A stretch of 64,000 bases of DNA from Pseudonocardia sp. DSM 110487 (GTDB taxonomy: Bacteria > Actinomycetota > Actinomycetes > Mycobacteriales > Pseudonocardiaceae). Each line of letters opens with the position of its first letter. The first letter of the stretch is position 1. Under the pieces are notes generated by a model that worked only from the letters and a program-made list of their open reading frames with translations, had not been told where the DNA came from and searched no databases. Made by a program: the position numbers and the translations under genes. The stretch spans positions 8,742,001 through 8,806,000 of the forward strand of contig NZ_CP080521.1 in NCBI RefSeq assembly GCF_019468565.1. Reading direction: 5' to 3'. This document shows, piece by piece, positions 1 to 6,957 of this stretch.

Positions 1-120
1 GGGGTTGCGCGGGCGCTCCACGGTGACGTCGGCGGGCAGAGCCGTGAGGTCCAGGCCGCGTCGCGTCAGCAGGTCGGACGCGGCGGCACGGACCAGTTCG
101 GCAAGCACGTCGGGAGTCAC
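1..120 (-). CDS. argS: Arginyl-tRNA synthetase, N-terminal fragment (runs off the left edge)
   Basis: Charges tRNA-Arg with arginine in the cytoplasm. Only the first 40 residues are inside the window. The leftward frame from GTG at 118-120 begins MTPDVLAELV and reaches VTVERPRNP, the hallmark of the N-terminal additional domain of ArgS, where the VERP...NPEHGD segment is conserved. No catalytic HIGH or KMSKS motif can be seen because the rest lies outside. The start is preferred because the family motif falls at the usual distance from it. The gene is divergent from the DUF3105 gene, with a strong hairpin between them. Confidence 0.85.
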   Translation of the reverse strand, partial: MTPDVLAELVRAAASDLLTRRGLDLTALPADVTVERPRNP

Positions 121-142
121 CCGTCAAGTCTAGTTGTCCCAC

Positions 143-177
143 TTGTGGATCTGCCGCACGGCGGCGTTGATCCACAA
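143..177. promoter_or_regulatory. Two-part hairpin between argS and the DUF3105 gene
   Basis: Inverted repeat TTGTGGATC (143-151) and GATCCACAA (169-177), with an inner GCCGC/GCGGC stem in the 17-nt spacer, so the whole unit can fold into one long stem. It lies 23 nt upstream of the argS start, on the leader side of argS. It could be an attenuator-like leader structure or a protein-binding dyad. Nothing shows which. Confidence 0.5.
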
Positions 178-295
178 GACAAGGCGTTGGGCAGGTGCGC
201 TCACGGGATTCTCATGCCCGGCTCCTACACTGCGATGTCGCAAGGGCCGTCCGGGTGACGGTCCGTGCTCGGAGATTCCTAGGTCTGGACGGTTC

Positions 296-1141
296 ATGGT
301 CAGCGGTAAGACGAGCAAGGCGGTCCGCAAGTCCCGGCCGACGGTGGTCGTCCAGAAATCCACCCCGTGGGGGCTCATCGCCGCGGTCGTGGTCATTGCG
401 CTCTTCGCGGGCGTCGTCTTCGGCTACGCGTTCATGCGCAACGAGGAGAACAGGGCGCAGGCCGACGCGATGGCGCCGTTCACGCCCACCGCGGAGAACC
501 AGGACCCGTCCACCACGATCGCGGGCGTTCAGGTCCAGCCGTACGAGGGCGGGCTGCACGTCGACCGGGCCACCCGCGTCGCCTACACCCACAGCCCGCC
601 GATGGGCGGTGCACACGACTACGTCTGGGCCACCTGCAACGGCGTCGTCTACCCCGCCGCGATCCGCAGCGAGACCGCCGTGCACTCGATGGAGCACGGC
701 GCCGTCTGGATCGCCTACAACCCGGACCAGGTCACCGGCGACGCGCTGGAGACGCTGCGCGGCAAGGTGGCGAGCCAGCCGTACACGCTGATGTCGCCCT
801 TCCCGGGGCTCGACCAGCCGATCTCGCTGCAGTCGTGGGGCCACCAGCTCAAGCTGTCGGACGCGAACGACCCGCGGATCGATCAGTTCATCGCCGCGCT
901 GCGGCTGAACCAGTACCAGTACCCGGAGCCCGGCGCGAGCTGCAACGAGGTCGGCGCGCAGGAGGGCGGCTTCCAGCAGGACAACCCGCCGCCCTTCGAG
1001 CCCGCGCCTGCCCCTGGCGCGCCCGGCGCATACCCGGAGACCACCCCCGGTGCGGCCGGGGTGACCCCTGACGGAGCGACGCCGGGCGGGGCGGCACCCG
1101 CACCGGCACCGGGCGGGGCGGCACCGGCACCCGGTTCGTGA
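296..1141 (+). CDS. DUF3105 domain membrane-anchored protein
   Basis: Function unknown. The 281-residue protein starts at ATG 296; an upstream in-frame extension is possible but has no domain support. A basic N-terminus is followed by one membrane segment at about residues 25-45 (LIAAVVVIALFAGVVFGYAF). The remaining roughly 155-residue extracytoplasmic domain has the histidine-rich DUF3105 signatures THSPPMGGAHDYVW and HSMEHGAVWIAY. The tail after about residue 215 is a low-complexity Pro/Ala/Gly linker. Its stop overlaps the start of the DUF305 gene (TGATG), so the two are translationally coupled. The pairing of histidine-rich DUF3105 with DUF305 suggests a shared extracellular, perhaps metal-related role; that is inference. 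Confidence 0.85.
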   Translation: MVSGKTSKAVRKSRPTVVVQKSTPWGLIAAVVVIALFAGVVFGYAFMRNEENRAQADAMAPFTPTAENQDPSTTIAGVQVQPYEGGLHVDRATRVAYTHSPPMGGAHDYVWATCNGVVYPAAIRSETAVHSMEHGAVWIAYNPDQVTGDALETLRGKVASQPYTLMSPFPGLDQPISLQSWGHQLKLSDANDPRIDQFIAALRLNQYQYPEPGASCNEVGAQEGGFQQDNPPPFEPAPAPGAPGAYPETTPGAAGVTPDGATPGGAAPAPAPGGAAPAPGS

Positions 1142-1845
1142 TGGCCGTGAGCACCCCCACCGCGCCCCCCGAGGCGGCGCAGCCCGCTCCCCACGAGGCC
1201 CGGTGGATCCGCCCTGTTCTCGCCGTCGTCGCGGTCATCGGGTTGTTGCTGCTCGGCGCCGCGGGTGGGCTGCTCCTGTCCGGCGTTCCCGGCTCGGGCG
1301 CGCCGGACGTGCCGGCGAGGGACTCGGTGGACGTCGGTTTCTCCCAGGACATGACCGTGCACCACCAGCAGGCCGTCACGATGGCCTCGTGGGAGCGCGA
1401 CCACACCACCGACCCGGTGCTGCACCAGCTCGCCGCCGACATCGAGGCCACCCAGACCGCCCAGATCGGCCGCATGCAGGGCTGGCTGGAGCTGTGGGGC
1501 GCACCGGCGCTCCCGACCGGCGGGCACATGAGCTGGATGACCGAGCCGTCGCACGACCACGCCCCGGCGTCGGCGGGCGGGGTCAGCACCATGCCGGGGA
1601 TGGCGAGCAACGAGGAGCTCGCCGCCATGCGCGGCGCAACCGGCCCCCAGCTCGACGTCCTGTTCCTGCAGCTCATGCTCCGCCACCACGAGGGCGGCGC
1701 CGGGATGCTGCAGTACGCCGCCGATCGCGCGGCCGTGCCGCAGGTCCGCAACCTGGCCGCGCAGATGCTGCGCTCCCAGACCAGCGAGAGCGTCTACCTG
1801 CGCCAACTGCTCGCCGAGAGGGGAGGGCAACCCCTGCCGCTGTAG
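1141..1845 (+). CDS. DUF305 domain protein
   Basis: 234-residue membrane-anchored protein. A proline-rich N-terminus leads to one membrane segment at about residues 25-48 (VLAVVAVIGLLLLGAAGGLLL). The extracytoplasmic part is a four-helix, ferritin-like DUF305 domain with the two conserved histidine pairs in DMTVHHQQAV and MLRHHEGGAGM. The family is often found beside copper-handling genes, but none are seen here. Start chosen at ATG 1141, overlapping the DUF3105 stop by one base; GTG 1138 is one codon upstream. Followed by tRNA-Arg after 35 bp. Confidence 0.85.
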   Translation: MAVSTPTAPPEAAQPAPHEARWIRPVLAVVAVIGLLLLGAAGGLLLSGVPGSGAPDVPARDSVDVGFSQDMTVHHQQAVTMASWERDHTTDPVLHQLAADIEATQTAQIGRMQGWLELWGAPALPTGGHMSWMTEPSHDHAPASAGGVSTMPGMASNEELAAMRGATGPQLDVLFLQLMLRHHEGGAGMLQYAADRAAVPQVRNLAAQMLRSQTSESVYLRQLLAERGGQPLPL

Positions 1846-1880
1846 ATCCCGGCGTGCGCTAGGGTTGTCCCATTCGCACG

Positions 1881-1955
1881 GCCCCCGTAGCTCAGGGGAT
1901 AGAGCACCGCCCTCCGGAGGCGGGAGCGCAGGTTCGAATCCTGCCGGGGGCACCA
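1881..1955 (+). tRNA. tRNA-Arg (anticodon CCG)
   Basis: Complete cloverleaf. The acceptor GCCCCCG (1881-1887) pairs with CGGGGGC (1945-1951), followed by discriminator A and an encoded CCA (1953-1955). The anticodon arm CCGCC-CTCCGGA-GGCGG gives anticodon CCG, which reads CGG. The T-arm GCAGG-TTCGAAT-CCTGC is canonical. The 3' half is duplicated at 14247, so this gene is the attachment site of the island. Confidence 0.95.
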
Positions 1956-2016
1956 TCACGGTGACCATGAGAAACGGCCCCTCACCTGCGAGAACAGGGT
2001 GAGGGGCCGATCTTGT
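1909..2016 (+). repeat. Left attachment repeat (attL-like) of the island
   Basis: 108 bp covering the anticodon-to-3'-end half of tRNA-Arg, the following spacer and the terminator hairpin. It recurs at 14247-14353 in the same orientation with only two visible differences: one G fewer in the acceptor G-run, and T versus G after CACCA. Such repeats arise when an integrative element recombines with a tRNA gene and restores it. Confidence 0.9.
1975..2009 (+). terminator. Hairpin terminator after tRNA-Arg
   Basis: CGGCCCCTCACC (1975-1986) pairs with GGTGAGGGGCCG (1998-2009) across an 11-nt loop and is followed by ATCTTGTT. A perfect 12-bp stem 20 bp downstream of the tRNA fits a rho-independent terminator. 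The same hairpin is carried in the right repeat at 14312-14346. Confidence 0.75.
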
Positions 2017-2086
2017 TGCGTCCGGCCGTCTACGGCCACGACGGGCCGTTGCCGAGCGTTCGTGCTGAATACGTGCAGAAGTTCTG

Positions 2087-3234
2087 CTACGCCCCTCGGT
2101 GGCCGAGTGCGTCCATGACACGCCGGCGGAGGGCCTCGTCCTGCCCGTCGATGCACTTGGCGTAGACCCGAAGCAGCATCTCCACCGAGTGGCCCGCCCA
2201 CTCGGCAACTTGTGGTGCCGGCACTCCGCCGTTGAGCCACGTCGACACGCAGGCGTGCCGCAGCGAGTACGGGGTGGCGGCCAGTGGCCCAGCGAGCACC
2301 TCGGGGGTGAACGTCGCCTTCCGGGCGGCCCGCCATGCCCGCATGTAGGTCAGCTTCAGCAGATCGTCTGCCCGCTCCCCCACGAACAGTCGCCCATCCG
2401 GACCGGTGCCGAACTCGGCGATGTGAGCGTGAATGAGTGCCGTCAACTCCGGCGGCGACGGCATGGTACGGCCCTCCCCCCGCTCGCGGTTCTTGAGCTG
2501 CCGTCGATCCCGCGGGCGGCCGTCGTTGGTCCAGTGCGAGCCCGCGTGCGGCGTGGATTCCTCCAGATAGATGTCACCCCATCCTTTTGTCGGTAGCGCG
2601 AGGTTGTGCTTGCCTACGTTCGCGGCTTCCTCCGGACGCAAGGCGGCGAAGTACATGAGTGCGAAAAATGCCACCAGTCGCGGGCCGCTGCGCTGGACGT
2701 CGCGAACCGCGCGGAGCAATGTGCGAGCCTGCACCGGGTTCACCACCGAGCGCCGGTCGACGGCAACGGATGGCTTTGGGACCCTCCATTTTCCCTTCAT
2801 CGAAGGCAACGGGTTCATGTCGAGCAAGCCGCGTTCGACGGCATATTCCGCAACGTTGAACAGCACTCGTCGCCGCTTGCTGACCCGCTGGCCGCGGCTG
2901 GCTGGCCGTCGACCCGGACAGCGATCGTGGTCAACACCCGCCGCAGCACGTCCGGCTTGCCCAACTGCCTCACGGAGATCGAGTGCCGGTGAACCCAGTC
3001 TTGCACTTCATCGGGGCATTCCGCGCGTTGGAGCGTGTTGAATGCGTACCGGTGCAGGGCCCGCCGAAGGTCCACTCCGGCGGGCTCGTTCCGACGCTCA
3101 TCGGCGAGCATCGCCGGTGTGATTGCAGTCAACGCCTCGGAAAGGCTGCGCCGGTACGTCGCGGCCGCGAGCGGCCATTTCATGTCGATATAGTCACACG
3201 CGAACGGAAGCCAGGATGCACTTTGGTCCGCGAC
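2087..3234 (-). pseudogene. int: Tyrosine recombinase (integrase), frameshifted and N-terminally truncated
   Basis: The C-terminal frame (2087 up to about 2880) carries the catalytic domain: arginine in AALRPEEA, the LRHACVSTWLNGG box, the WAGHS histidine and the nucleophile region RVYAKC. The core-binding part (CDYIDMKWPLAAATYRRSLSE onward) reads in a different frame down to GQPAAA. The frame changes in the run at about 2885-2900, where one base must have been gained or lost. Upstream of about 3234 the usual N-terminal arm-binding region (roughly 100 or more residues) is missing and the reading merges into the excisionase remnant. The enzyme should be inactive unless the frameshift is a sequencing error. 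It points into the island from the attL side, as expected. Confidence 0.8.
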
Positions 3235-3361
3235 GCTTGGTGCGCCATTCGTAGAAGGTGGATCGGGAGATGCCGAGCTCGGCGCAGACGTCCTGGACGG
3301 TGAGCCGGGCAAACCGCGCGGTTTGCGGGTTTGCTGGTTTGAGCCCAGGGACAAACCGCAA
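3194..3361 (-). pseudogene. Excisionase-type helix-turn-helix remnant
   Basis: A short frame (about 55 residues; possible TTG start at 3361) contains RLTVQDVCAELGISRSTFYEWR, reported here in part: the TVQDVCAELGISRSTFYEW core is typical of MerR-like excisionase HTH domains placed upstream of actinobacterial integrases. Normally the domain continues with a basic wing (PKCIKLPNG... type). Here it breaks right after GPKCI and the DNA continues as the middle of the integrase in another frame. A deletion has therefore fused the end of xis to the interior of int. Confidence 0.55.
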
Positions 3362-3419
3362 GATCGAGTTGCCATGTTTGTGCTGGTCACCCTGCTGTTC
3401 CAGCGGTTTGCGGGTTTGC
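3309..3419. repeat. Iteron-like palindrome cluster between rep remnant and xis remnant
   Basis: A perfect 18-bp palindrome GCAAACCGCGCGGTTTGC sits at 3309-3326. A 17-bp unit GCGGTTTGCGGGTTTGC occurs at 3318-3334 and again at 3403-3419, and a further ACAAACCGC half-site is at 3351-3359. All are variants of GCGGTTTGC/GCAAACCGC. The placement beside a replication-protein remnant and an excisionase suggests either an old replication origin (iterons) or excisionase sites. Confidence 0.55.
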
Positions 3420-4232
3420 GAGGTTTCTTTCGGGGGTCTGGGAGGATCGGGTTTCGGCGGGTCGGTGCTCGACCCAGTAGGAGCGGCCGTGGTTGTGCGG
3501 GTTGGTGACGCTGCGTAGAACGACGTCGCCGCGCCAGCGCCCGATCTGGCCGGTGAGGCGGCGGCCGAGGCTCTTCACCGACAGGAGCTGGCCGCTGCCG
3601 GTGGTGGGGAAGGTGCCGTCCCACGGGTCGCTGCCGGCGAAGCCTTTGGCGGTGCGGCGCAGCTCGTTGGCGGACAGGTGGCGGTCGCCGTGCAGCTCGT
3701 GCCAGCGCATCAGGAAGACCCGCCATTCGGCGGCGTCGTCGTCGAGGTCGCGGTTGTCGCCGGTGTTGGCCAGGAACGGGCCGATGCCGTGGTGCTCGAG
3801 CAGTCCGCCGAGCTGTTGTGCCCAGCGGGTGAACTGACGCATCTCCGGCACCGACGTCGACGACGGGGCGCCGTGGGCGGTCCAGTCGAGCACCAGCACG
3901 AGCAGGTGCCACAGCACCCGGGACTGGTTGGCCGGGTCGAGGATCCAGGTGTCGAGGTTGGGGATGGAGAACCCGGTGCGGGCCTCGGGGTGGGGCATGT
4001 CCGGGTCGAGGCGCACCCACACGGTGCGGGAGGCCATGTCGCCGCCGGTGCGCAGGTTGTTCCCGGTGGCCAGCCACAGTCGGTCGTTCGGCGCGGAGAT
4101 CGCGGCGTTGGAGCCGAGCCGGCGGTCGGTCCAGGTGCGTTCGGTGACCAGCCGCGCGAGCACCGCGGAGTCGATGACGGAGCCTTCGGGGAGGATGTCG
4201 AACACGATCACCCCGGCCTGATCCGCGAGCAC
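3387..4232 (-). pseudogene. C-terminal half of a plasmid/ICE replication helicase-primase
   Basis: The 281-residue open frame begins (GTG 4232) in the middle of a helicase core. It contains APNDRLWLATGNNLRTGGDM followed by ASRTVWVRLDPDMP, the sensor and arginine-finger region of phage/plasmid primase-helicases found in actinomycete integrative elements. The C-terminal alpha-helical and winged-helix region (SVKSLGRRLTGQIGRW) is also present. The primase domain and the Walker A/B motifs that should precede it are absent. A stop lies in frame just upstream, and a recombinase-like scrap reads in from there. Treated as a truncated remnant. Confidence 0.6.
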
Positions 4233-4248
4233 GGAGGTGATCGCCTAC

Positions 4249-4335
4249 GAGCTCGGTGGTGACCAGGCGCCGGAGGTCGTGCGGGGTGAACCGAACGGGT
4301 TCGCCGTTGTCGGTCAGCGCGGCCGTGGTCGCCGT
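4249..4335 (-). pseudogene. Scrap of a second tyrosine recombinase (HxxR box)
   Basis: Read leftward, this stretch encodes NGEPVRFTPHDLRRLVTTEL. It resembles the box II region of tyrosine recombinases, where PHDLRR supplies the H-x-x-R catalytic pair. It has no start, no remaining catalytic tyrosine and runs out of frame into the helicase remnant at about 4240. It would be a relic of an older or nested integration. Identification rests on one motif. Confidence 0.35.
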
Positions 4336-4355
4336 ATGAACAGGGCGGGACCAGG

Positions 4356-4535
4356 GTGAGCCGCGGCACCTCGATCAAGAACATCGTGCACACCTTGCGG
4401 ACGGTCCGCTCCGCCACCATCCGCCTCGACGGCCACGAGATCACCCTCGAACCCGACATCCCTACCTCGGCCCAGGCCATCCTCGAGGAAGTGGAGCGCA
4501 GTCGCCGCGACACTGTCGTGCTGTCGGATCGCTGA
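4356..4535 (+). CDS. Small uncharacterised ORF (59 aa)
   Basis: GTG 4356 to TGA 4533-4535 encodes MSRGTSIKNIVHTLRTVRSA and so on, ending in TVVLSDR. I do not recognise it. The frame is open further upstream, so it may be the tail of a lost gene rather than an independent one. Its composition (charged, Ile/Val/Leu rich, no stretch of low complexity) looks protein-like. It stands 125 bp before the DHFR-like gene and shares its orientation. Confidence 0.3.
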   Translation: MSRGTSIKNIVHTLRTVRSATIRLDGHEITLEPDIPTSAQAILEEVERSRRDTVVLSDR

Positions 4536-4579
4536 CGACCGGCGTCGCGGAAAGTTCTTCAAAGAAGTCCGGGAGGCGG

Positions 4580-4606
4580 TGTCGGATCGGGGCGGTGGTG
4601 TTCGTA
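4580..4606 (+). promoter_or_regulatory. Possible ECF42-type promoter for the island operon
   Basis: TGTCGG (4580-4585), 17 bp, CGTA (4603-4606), 55 bp before the DHFR-like gene. It resembles the better match TGTCGA-N17-CGAC in front of the second YCII-ECF42 pair (22337-22363). ECF42 sigma factors are reported to recognise TGTCGA at -35 and a CG[A/T]C-like -10. This copy deviates at two positions, so the call is tentative. Confidence 0.4.
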
Positions 4607-4660
4607 GCAGGGGTGAGGCCGCCCGCAAGGGGGCGGCGCCAAGGTGAAGGAACTGCGACC

Positions 4661-5278
4661 ATGAAGCTGACGACCATCACGAACGTCTCCGTCGACGGTG
4701 TGATGCAGGGGCTCGGCGGGCCGGACGAGGACAGCAGGGGCGGGTTCGAGCGCGGCGGTTGGGCCTTGCCGCTGTTCGACGACGAGGCCGAGACGTTCCT
4801 CGGCCAGGTCAACCAGCGCGCCGACGCGTTCCTGTTCGGCCGCCGGACCTACGAGATCTTTGCCGGCTCGTGGGGAACCGGATCCTGGGGGACGAATCAG
4901 GGCGACAACCCCATCGGAGTGGCGTTGAACACGCGGCCCAAGTACGTCGCATCGACCACGCTCACCGACCCGCAATGGGCGGACACGACCGTCCTCTCCG
5001 GTGACGTCGCGGCCGCGATCCGCGAGCTGAAGGCCAAGCCGGGGGATGACCTGCAGGTGTACGGCAGCGGCAGCCTGGTCCGCTGGCTGTTCGACAACCA
5101 GCTGGTCGACGAGATCACCCTGCTCACCTATCCCGTGGTTGTCGGCCAGGGCACACGGCTGTTCCCCTCCACCGGCCCGGACACAGCACTCGAGCTGGTC
5201 GAGTCGCGAGCCACCCCCGGGGGCGTAACGATCCAGGTCTACCGACCGGCCGGGCGCCCGCAGTACGCGACGGCCTGA
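4661..5278 (+). CDS. Dihydrofolate reductase family protein (RibD C-terminal fold)
   Basis: 205-residue putative NADPH-dependent reductase of unknown substrate. It opens MKLTTITNVSVDGVMQG, the SxDG start typical of the family. It then has FGRRTYEIFAGSW, and near the end VYGSGSLVRWLF and LTYPVVVGQGTRLF, which form the cofactor site in the RibD/DHFR fold. ATG 4661 is chosen over an upstream frame because GGTGAAGGAA lies just before it and the family N-terminus starts here. It is the first gene of an apparent operon with YCII and ECF42 genes, which often carry such small redox or YCII proteins as targets. Confidence 0.8.
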   Translation: MKLTTITNVSVDGVMQGLGGPDEDSRGGFERGGWALPLFDDEAETFLGQVNQRADAFLFGRRTYEIFAGSWGTGSWGTNQGDNPIGVALNTRPKYVASTTLTDPQWADTTVLSGDVAAAIRELKAKPGDDLQVYGSGSLVRWLFDNQLVDEITLLTYPVVVGQGTRLFPSTGPDTALELVESRATPGGVTIQVYRPAGRPQYATA

Positions 5279-5331
5279 AGTCCCTGACCACCGAACCATG
5301 CTGTCTCGACACCTCAGGAGACGATCTTCAG

Positions 5332-5655
5332 ATGCGATACCTGGTTTCCGTGATCGATGACAAGAGCAATCCCGGCAGCACGGACAGGCTGCCTGCCATC
5401 AGCGCGTTCAACGAACGACTGATCGCCGAGGGCTACTGGGTTTTCGCGGGCGGACTCGCGGACACCGACGCGGCCACGGTCATCGACAACCGGGGCGAGC
5501 AGGCGGTGTTCAGCGACGGGCCTTTCGTGGAGTCGAAGGAGTACCTCGCCGGCGTCTGGGTGTGGGAGGCCCCCGATCTGGATGTGGCGCTCGAGCTCGC
5601 CACCGAGGCGTCGAAGGTCTGCGATCGGAAGATCGAGCTGCGGCCGTTCCAGTGA
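5332..5655 (+). CDS. YCII/DGPF domain protein, ECF42 partner
   Basis: 107-residue protein of the YCII-related fold. It carries the DGPF signature (FSDGPFVESKEYLAGVWVWE) and a following aspartate/glutamate-rich helix. DGPF proteins are almost always encoded next to ECF42 sigma factors and are thought to be their main targets; their own activity is unknown. An SD-like CAGGAG lies before ATG 5332. The stop overlaps the GTG of the sigma factor by 4 bp (GTGA), so translation is coupled. Confidence 0.85.
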   Translation: MRYLVSVIDDKSNPGSTDRLPAISAFNERLIAEGYWVFAGGLADTDAATVIDNRGEQAVFSDGPFVESKEYLAGVWVWEAPDLDVALELATEASKVCDRKIELRPFQ

Positions 5656-6887
5656 GCGACGTCGAGGAGGCGATCACCCGGGCCCATCACGAGGAGTGGG
5701 CGCGGGTGGTCGCCTCCTTGACCAGGCGTTTCGGTGACCTCGACATCGCCGAGGAGGCAGCGGCCGAGGCGTTCGCGACCGCCGTGGAGCGGTGGCCGGC
5801 CGACGGCGTACCGCCCAACCCCGGCGCCTGGCTGACCACCACCGCCAACCGCAAGGCCATCGACCGGATCCGGCGCGAGAACAAGCGCGACGACAAGCAG
5901 AAGGAGGCTCAGATGGCGCACCACGACGACCCGCCCGAGCCCGTCGGCGCCATCGACGACGACCGCCTGCGGCTGATCTTCACCTGCTGTCACCCGGCTC
6001 TCGCGATGGACACCCGCGTGGCGCTGACCCTGCGCATGGTCGGCGGTCTGACGGTGCCCGAGATCGCCCGCGCGTTCCTGGTGCAGGAGACCGCCATGGA
6101 GCGGCGGATCACCCGCGCGAAGGCCAAGATCAAGGCGGCGCGCATCCCCTATCGCGTGCCGGCCGCGCAGGATCTCCCGGCACGCGTATCTGGCGTGCTC
6201 GCCGTCCTCTTCCTGGTGTTCAACGAGGGCTACCTGGCGACCGGTCCCGACACCGATCCGGTGCGTCCGGGCCTGACCGGCGAGGCGATCCGGCTCGCTC
6301 GCCTGCTCCGTGCCCTCCTGCCGGAGGACGGTGAGGTGGCCGGGCTGCTGGCGCTGATGCTGCTCACCGAGGCCCGCCGCACGGCTCGGGTGTCGGCCAG
6401 CGGCGAACTGGTCGCCCTGGACGAGCAGGACCGTGGGGCCTGGGACGCGGCGCTGGTCGCGGAGGGGCATCGGCTGGTGCGCGAGCGCCTGGCCGCTGCC
6501 GCCGCCGGGGTGGCTCCGGGTCGCTACCAGATCCTCGCCGCGATCAACGCGGTGCACACCTCCGCCCGCGACATGCGCGACACCGACTGGTCGCAGGTCC
6601 TTGCCCTCTACGACCAGCTGGTCCGCCTCGACCCCTCCCCGATCATCGCCCTCAACCGGGCCATCGCGGTCGCCGAGCTCGACGGCCCGGAGGTGGCACT
6701 GGCGGCCGTCGACCGCCTCGAGGACAAGTTGTCCGGCTATCACGCCTACCACGCGACCCGCGCCGACCTGCTGCGCCGGCTGGGCCGCAGCCAGGAGTCG
6801 CGCGCGGCGTACGACAGAGCCATCGAGCTGGCGGGCAACACCGCCGAGACCGCCTACCTGACCCGCCGCCGCGACCAACTGCGGTAG
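5652..6887 (+). CDS. ECF42-type RNA polymerase sigma factor with C-terminal TPR-like extension
   Basis: 411-residue sigma factor. Region 2 covers about residues 8-75 (FGDLDIAEEAAAEAFATAV, then NPGAWLTTTANRKAIDRIRR). Region 4 covers about 105-165 (HPALAMDTRVALTLRMVGG, TVPEIARAFLV, RITRAKAKIKAARIP). After that comes the roughly 200-residue extension characteristic of ECF42, with the conserved VLFLVFNEGY, LTEARRTAR, LDEQDRGAWD and PIIALNRAIAVAE segments. Such extensions replace an anti-sigma factor as the control element. GTG 5652 overlaps the DGPF gene. Encoded in the island, whereas a second ECF42 copy (22830) is chromosomal. Confidence 0.88.
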   Translation: MSDVEEAITRAHHEEWARVVASLTRRFGDLDIAEEAAAEAFATAVERWPADGVPPNPGAWLTTTANRKAIDRIRRENKRDDKQKEAQMAHHDDPPEPVGAIDDDRLRLIFTCCHPALAMDTRVALTLRMVGGLTVPEIARAFLVQETAMERRITRAKAKIKAARIPYRVPAAQDLPARVSGVLAVLFLVFNEGYLATGPDTDPVRPGLTGEAIRLARLLRALLPEDGEVAGLLALMLLTEARRTARVSASGELVALDEQDRGAWDAALVAEGHRLVRERLAAAAAGVAPGRYQILAAINAVHTSARDMRDTDWSQVLALYDQLVRLDPSPIIALNRAIAVAELDGPEVALAAVDRLEDKLSGYHAYHATRADLLRRLGRSQESRAAYDRAIELAGNTAETAYLTRRRDQLR

Positions 6888-6957
6888 CGCCCACGGATCC
6901 CGATCGAAACCCCGCGCGCAGCGGCGGCCGACCCCGGGCGCCGCAGACGATGCCCCG

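Noticed and set aside
883..2208. Long minus-strand reading frame over the DUF3105, DUF305 and tRNA genes
   Set aside because: It lies antisense to well-supported genes and crosses a tRNA; the composition is the mirror of high-GC coding DNA.
2815..4077. Single 420-aa protein on the minus strand spanning helicase, xis and int regions
   Set aside because: It joins an out-of-frame reading of the helicase remnant to the integrase N-terminal part; only the last ~130 residues look real.
5433..6878. 481-codon minus-strand frame over YCII and ECF42
   Set aside because: Antisense shadow of a recognisable sigma factor; no family similarity seen.
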